Below, piece after piece: positions 41,942 to 45,388 of a stretch of 45,388 nt of DNA. How positions within the stretch are numbered: the stretch's first letter is position 1; every line of letters begins with the position of its first letter. Made by a program: the position numbers and the translations under genes. The stretch is from Aequorivita soesokkakensis (GTDB lineage Bacteria > Bacteroidota > Bacteroidia > Flavobacteriales > Flavobacteriaceae): assembly GCF_001641085.1 (NCBI RefSeq), contig NZ_LXIE01000022.1, forward strand, positions 1-45,388, written 5' to 3'. The notes under the pieces were generated by a model. That model made no database searches, was not told the origin of the DNA, and saw only the letters and a list, made by a program, of their open reading frames with translations.

Positions 41942-44392
41942 TTATTTTTTCTTAAAAACTTTCTTTACTTTTTCAATAAAGGTTGGTGGTTTAACATTTT
42001 CATGATATCCATTTCCATAGGAGCCATATCCATAGCCGTAACCATATCCATAACCGTAGCCTCTACCTGATTTTTCTTCGTAATCGTTAAGAACAAGACT
42101 AATATGTTTTACTTCTCCAGTCTTGTATTTCTCATTCACAAAAGTGAACATGTTTTTATGGGTATAATTAAATCTTGCCATATAGATAGTAGCATCTACA
42201 TGCTTCATTAATTCCAACGAATCAGAAACCAGTCCCAATGGGGGGGAATCAAGAATAATATAATCATATTCCTCCTTAAGTTTATCAATAAGTTCATCCA
42301 GTTTTTCTCCCAATAATAATTCGGAAGGGTTTGGAGGTATAGGGCCGGAAGTAATCACATCCAAATATTCAATCTGTGTTTTTTGAATAATTGCATCCAA
42401 GTCTGCTTCATTGATTAAGTAATTTACCACTCCGATGGAATTATCTTTATGAAAATCGCCAAATATTTTAGGTTTGCGTAAATCCAAGCCAACAAGTACT
42501 GTCTTTTTTTCACTTAAAGCAAAAACAGAAGCAAGGTTTATGGAACAGAAAGTCTTCCCTTCCCCGCTCACCGAACTGGTAACCAATACTGTTTTTGCAC
42601 CTTTTATCCCTTGTTTTTTATAGATGAATTGAAGGCTAGAGCGTAGAGCCCTAAACCCTTCAGCAATAGCAGATTTAGGCTTTGTTAGCACAGCAAGATT
42701 GGTATCCATGTGGCTTTGTCCTATAACGCCTAATAAAGGAATTGATGTAATTAATTCCAAGTCTTTTACATTGCTTATTTTATTATCGAAAAATGCTCTT
42801 ATAAACACAAATAAAATAGGGAACATGAGCCCAAGCAAGCCTGCCATTATATAATTAAGCTGTGTATTTGGCCCAACTTTTCCGCCACCAGTATCTTTAG
42901 CCATATCAATAACCATAACATCGCTTACATTGGCAGCTTTCACCATTCCGGCTTCACCTCTCTTTGCCAAAAAAAGATTGTAGGTGCCCTCACTTAAACT
43001 ATAACGTCTTTCAATGTTCAAAAGGTCTTGCTGTTCCTTTGGAAGTTTGCGGATTTCACCTTCATATTTCCCTATATCCTTATTTATTGAATTTAGTTCT
43101 TGATTTTTTAAGCTTTTTGAAGAACGTATATTTTCAAGCAAAACCGATTTAACAGCATCAATTTGGCGGTCAATGTCATTAAAAATTGGCGCGCTCTCCT
43201 TATACGAATACTGCATTTTATTACGCTCTTCAGCCAAAGCCACGATTCTGCCAACTCCCGTAACTACACTTTGTTCAGAAATTCCGGCAACAGAAGGAGC
43301 GGGCACGTCGCGATAATCTGAACGGTTAATTAAATAATCTTGAAGTGTATTGTAATAGTTAAGCTCTCGGTTTACGTTTTCCTTTCTTAGGTCAAGGCCA
43401 TTCAGTTTTGTGTTTATTTCGGCTCCCTCACTTTCAAGATTGAATATTGCATTTTTATTTTTAAACGTATTTAGTTCGTCTTCAACCTCGGAGAGTTCTG
43501 CAGATTTTAAGGCAAGGCTACTGTCAATAAACTTGATGGTTTTGGTGGCAAATAGGTTTTTGCGTTCCAACATATCCTGGCTCAAAACTTCAACCGACGT
43601 ATTCAAATAATCTACCAATTTAGCCTTGTTATTCCCATTGAGCTTCAATTTTAATACGGAAGATCCTTTGTTTTCTGGCTCGACGCTAATTTTAAGATAG
43701 TTTTTTACAACTGCGTTATAATTATTAAAAACAATATAATAGGGTTTTCCAGGTTTGGCAATAACTTCAGGGTTGGGCATAAAAATGCCGCTAAAAAAAG
43801 GCAACACTATTTTCTCCCCTATTTTATAGTCTTTGGAAAAATTTTCAGCTTCAATATAAATAACCGATTTTTCACTTGAAAGGTAGTCTTGAAGGGTGAC
43901 ATTCCCACCTTCAAAAACAGTGCTTAAATTAAAATTTACTGAATCCTTAAAAACAACTTTCAATTGCTTGTTGAGCATTTGAAGATGGGTGGTATCTACT
44001 TCAACAAAAAAAGGAGTTTGTTTATAGGCATCAACCTGTTGGTATTCCCCATCTTTAAGATAATCCAGATAATACTGCAGCCGCTCCACCACTTTTTCGT
44101 TGTGAGAGCGTGACTTTAAAGTAATTATTGCAGTATTTATTTTGTCAGTAGTTCCTCCCCAGTTAAATGTTAGACTGGTATTGCTTGTAAAAAAAGGGTT
44201 TTGGTCATCCTTTATGGATATAAGGTTCTCCATTTGATAGATGGGCAATTTGCGAACATTGATAAAGTACGCAATTGAAAAAGCAATAATGAATGAAATA
44301 AGAAACAACGGCCAATGCCTTAAAAGTCTAAAAAGAAAACTTTTAAAATCAAAAGTGGTATGAGACTCGTTTATATCAATTTCTTCACTCAT
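41942..44392 (-). CDS. Polysaccharide co-polymerase and tyrosine autokinase (Wzc type)
   Basis: 816 residues. Wzz domain with a first membrane helix (LFLISFIIAFSIAYFI), a long periplasmic coiled-coil region (about 270-480), a second helix (YIMAGLLGLMFPILFVFIRAF), then the BY-kinase domain: Walker A SSVSGEGKT, Walker A' VLVGLDLRKPK, Walker B DYIILDSPPLG. The C-terminal tail has eight Tyr within 18 residues (779-796), six of them in an alternating Gly-Tyr run, the expected autophosphorylation cluster. It regulates chain length and export with Wza. Begins 4 nt after the wza stop, so both are co-translated. Confidence 0.92.
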   Translation of the reverse strand: MSEEIDINESHTTFDFKSFLFRLLRHWPLFLISFIIAFSIAYFINVRKLPIYQMENLISIKDDQNPFFTSNTSLTFNWGGTTDKINTAIITLKSRSHNEKVVERLQYYLDYLKDGEYQQVDAYKQTPFFVEVDTTHLQMLNKQLKVVFKDSVNFNLSTVFEGGNVTLQDYLSSEKSVIYIEAENFSKDYKIGEKIVLPFFSGIFMPNPEVIAKPGKPYYIVFNNYNAVVKNYLKISVEPENKGSSVLKLKLNGNNKAKLVDYLNTSVEVLSQDMLERKNLFATKTIKFIDSSLALKSAELSEVEDELNTFKNKNAIFNLESEGAEINTKLNGLDLRKENVNRELNYYNTLQDYLINRSDYRDVPAPSVAGISEQSVVTGVGRIVALAEERNKMQYSYKESAPIFNDIDRQIDAVKSVLLENIRSSKSLKNQELNSINKDIGKYEGEIRKLPKEQQDLLNIERRYSLSEGTYNLFLAKRGEAGMVKAANVSDVMVIDMAKDTGGGKVGPNTQLNYIMAGLLGLMFPILFVFIRAFFDNKISNVKDLELITSIPLLGVIGQSHMDTNLAVLTKPKSAIAEGFRALRSSLQFIYKKQGIKGAKTVLVTSSVSGEGKTFCSINLASVFALSEKKTVLVGLDLRKPKIFGDFHKDNSIGVVNYLINEADLDAIIQKTQIEYLDVITSGPIPPNPSELLLGEKLDELIDKLKEEYDYIILDSPPLGLVSDSLELMKHVDATIYMARFNYTHKNMFTFVNEKYKTGEVKHISLVLNDYEEKSGRGYGYGYGYGYGYGSYGNGYHENVKPPTFIEKVKKVFKKK

Positions 44393-44396
44393 CTAA

Positions 44397-45191
44397 TTAT
44401 AGTTTGTTAAATAGCAATATAGTAGTTGCCAGCGCGGTAACGATGGTAAGTATTGTTGTGAAAGATTGAAGTCCAGTAGTTCCTGTTCCCAAGGATTTTT
44501 GTGGCAATGGATTTATCAAAATTAAATCGTTGGGTTTTACATAATAATAAGGCGAATTCATTGCATCTAGCCTTGTTAAATCTATATGATGTACTTTTTG
44601 CCCCGCTGGATATTGACGAATAATCACAACATCAGTTCTATCTCCCGTAATTGCAATATCGCCACTGTTGGCAATGGCTTCCATAATACTCACTTGATCG
44701 CGGTAAATAATCTTTGATCCAGGACTTCCTATCTCACCATTAATGGTATAACGTATTCCCGCCAGTTTCACCGTTACAAAAACATTGGCTTCGGCTTTAA
44801 AATAATCTTTTAATAAAATCTCTTCCAGTCTCACGCGAACTTCATCAACAGTATAGCCCAGCACGTTCATTTCCCCCAAACTTGGAATGCGGATATTTCC
44901 GTGGTCATCAACCACAAAACCGTCATAATACAGTCTTTCTTCCCCTGTAGCATTAGGGTTTGCATCACTTATCGGATTAAAAATACCCACTGTTTCTTGA
45001 TCCAAAGCTTTTACGCGAATGCTCAACAAATCATTTATTTGAAGTCGGTAAGGCTCCTGTCTTTTTCTTAAAAGCGCCAACGTATCGGTACTGCTGGTAT
45101 TTTCCTGTAAATAGGTAAGTTGTTTAGTGGTTACACAAGAAGTGGCGCAAACCGCAACAATCAAAAACAACAATAGATATGTAAGCTTCAT
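44397..45191 (-). CDS. Outer-membrane polysaccharide export lipoprotein (Wza type)
   Basis: 264 residues from ATG 45191 (MKLTYLLLF); a TTG at 45215 would put extra residues before the signal peptide. Signal peptide with lipobox ATSC (Cys about 19), then the Poly_export and SLBB domains (PYRLQINDLLSIRVKALD, GNIRIPSLGEMNVLGYTVDE, RYTINGEIGSPGSKI). A C-terminal hydrophobic helix (FTTILTIVTALATTILLF) would span the outer membrane as in Wza. First gene of the locus. Shorter than E. coli Wza (about 380 residues), as is usual in this phylum. Confidence 0.92.
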   Translation of the reverse strand: MKLTYLLLFLIVAVCATSCVTTKQLTYLQENTSSTDTLALLRKRQEPYRLQINDLLSIRVKALDQETVGIFNPISDANPNATGEERLYYDGFVVDDHGNIRIPSLGEMNVLGYTVDEVRVRLEEILLKDYFKAEANVFVTVKLAGIRYTINGEIGSPGSKIIYRDQVSIMEAIANSGDIAITGDRTDVVIIRQYPAGQKVHHIDLTRLDAMNSPYYYVKPNDLILINPLPQKSLGTGTTGLQSFTTILTIVTALATTILLFNKL

Positions 45192-45212
45192 AAAGGCAGG
45201 GTTGTTAATGGA

Positions 45213-45220
45213 CAAATATA
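45213..45220 (-). promoter_or_regulatory. Likely promoter of the polysaccharide locus, -7 box TATATTTG
   Basis: TATATTTG on the minus strand is a full match to the Bacteroidota TAnnTTTG box, 21 nt upstream of the wza ATG. The -33 element is only approximate (GTTTC near 45240-45244). Placement in front of the first gene of the locus supports it. Confidence 0.42.
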
Positions 45221-45266
45221 AAGTAACGTATTTAATAATGAAACATTTGGTTGTTTATTGTTTTAG

Positions 45267-45321
45267 GTTCTTAGTTTCTGTTCTTGGTTGCAGGTTGCAG
45301 GTTTCAGGTTTCAGGTTTGAG
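45267..45321. repeat. Heptanucleotide minisatellite, units near GTTTCAG
   Basis: Eight units (GTTCTTA, GTTTCT, GTTCTTG, two GTTGCAG, two GTTTCAG, GTTTGAG), seven of them exactly 7 nt. Upstream of the wza promoter region. Confidence 0.75.
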
Positions 45322-45368
45322 CTTGCCTGAATAAGGTTGCCTTTTTTTACAAGTTGGTTAATCTATGA

Positions 45369-45388
45369 ATTATTCATTATTCATTATT
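45369..45388. repeat. Heptanucleotide repeat, unit ATTATTC, cut by the window end
   Basis: Two full ATTATTC units and a partial third run to the last base. A similar two-unit heptad, TGTTCAA, opens the window at 1-14. Confidence 0.6.

Noticed and set aside
41942-42130. Gly-Tyr run of Wzc as an assembly or frameshift artefact
   Set aside because: The reading frame continues normally on both sides and Tyr-rich tails are expected in this family.
1-45388. tRNA, rRNA or integrase/attachment sites bounding the locus
   Set aside because: I found no cloverleaf-like sequence, no integrase or transposase gene and no long direct repeats at the locus ends.

Overview
The window looks like a chromosomal segment of a low-GC member of the Bacteroidota, most likely Flavobacteriaceae. 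Support: a PorV/PorQ-type outer-membrane protein, a DUF4105/Lnb-type protein, GxxExxY proteins, the 'QVGIGT' opening of secreted surface proteins, frequent TTG/GTG starts, almost no Shine-Dalgarno sequences and a TAnnTTTG-type promoter box. Genus cannot be fixed from the sequence alone.

Left flank (1-5600): housekeeping and envelope genes. In order: an AhpD-like protein, a GxxExxY protein, the LPS-transport ATPase LptB, a second GxxExxY protein (minus), phosphatidylserine synthase (minus), a PorV/PorQ-type barrel protein and a DUF4105/Lnb-type membrane protein. Positions 5600-6000 are non-coding and rich in short repeats and hairpins.

Right part (6006-45215): one very large surface-polysaccharide locus, read almost entirely on the minus strand, so it runs from right to left. 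It opens with the Wza-type outer-membrane export lipoprotein and the Wzc-type tyrosine kinase (45.2-41.9 kb). A TviB/WbpA-type UDP-sugar dehydrogenase and a TviC/WbpP-type epimerase follow, then two paralogous secreted surface proteins closed by a clear terminator (35.8 kb). Next comes a Wzm/Wzt ABC exporter with three sulfotransferases directly behind it, then an FkbM methyltransferase, an aminotransferase with two hexapeptide acyltransferases, and a 22-kb run of glycosyltransferases. That run also holds two more sulfotransferases, a second FkbM methyltransferase, a zinc-ribbon methyltransferase, an asparagine-synthase-like amidotransferase, an exostosin-like transferase and a Wzy/WaaL-like membrane protein. 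The locus ends with the initiating polyprenyl-phosphate sugar transferase (WcaJ type). I count 13 glycosyltransferases besides the initiating enzyme, and five sulfotransferases of different subtypes.

Taken together, the locus should make a long, acidic, probably N-acylated, methylated, amidated and sulfated polysaccharide. The dehydrogenase/epimerase pair would supply UDP-GlcNAcA/GalNAcA. The WcaJ-type enzyme would start the unit on undecaprenyl phosphate. Export would use Wzm/Wzt and/or Wzc/Wza; no Wzx flippase is visible.

A second system is scattered through the same DNA: inverted-repeat elements built from units close to NNCACAAAG. Two of them enclose a GxxExxY PD-(D/E)XK-type gene and four are gene-less palindromes. 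This arrangement resembles an autonomous/non-autonomous element family and is the strongest candidate here for an undescribed system. Independent of it, eight intergenic sites carry minisatellites with a period of exactly 7 nt but different unit sequences.
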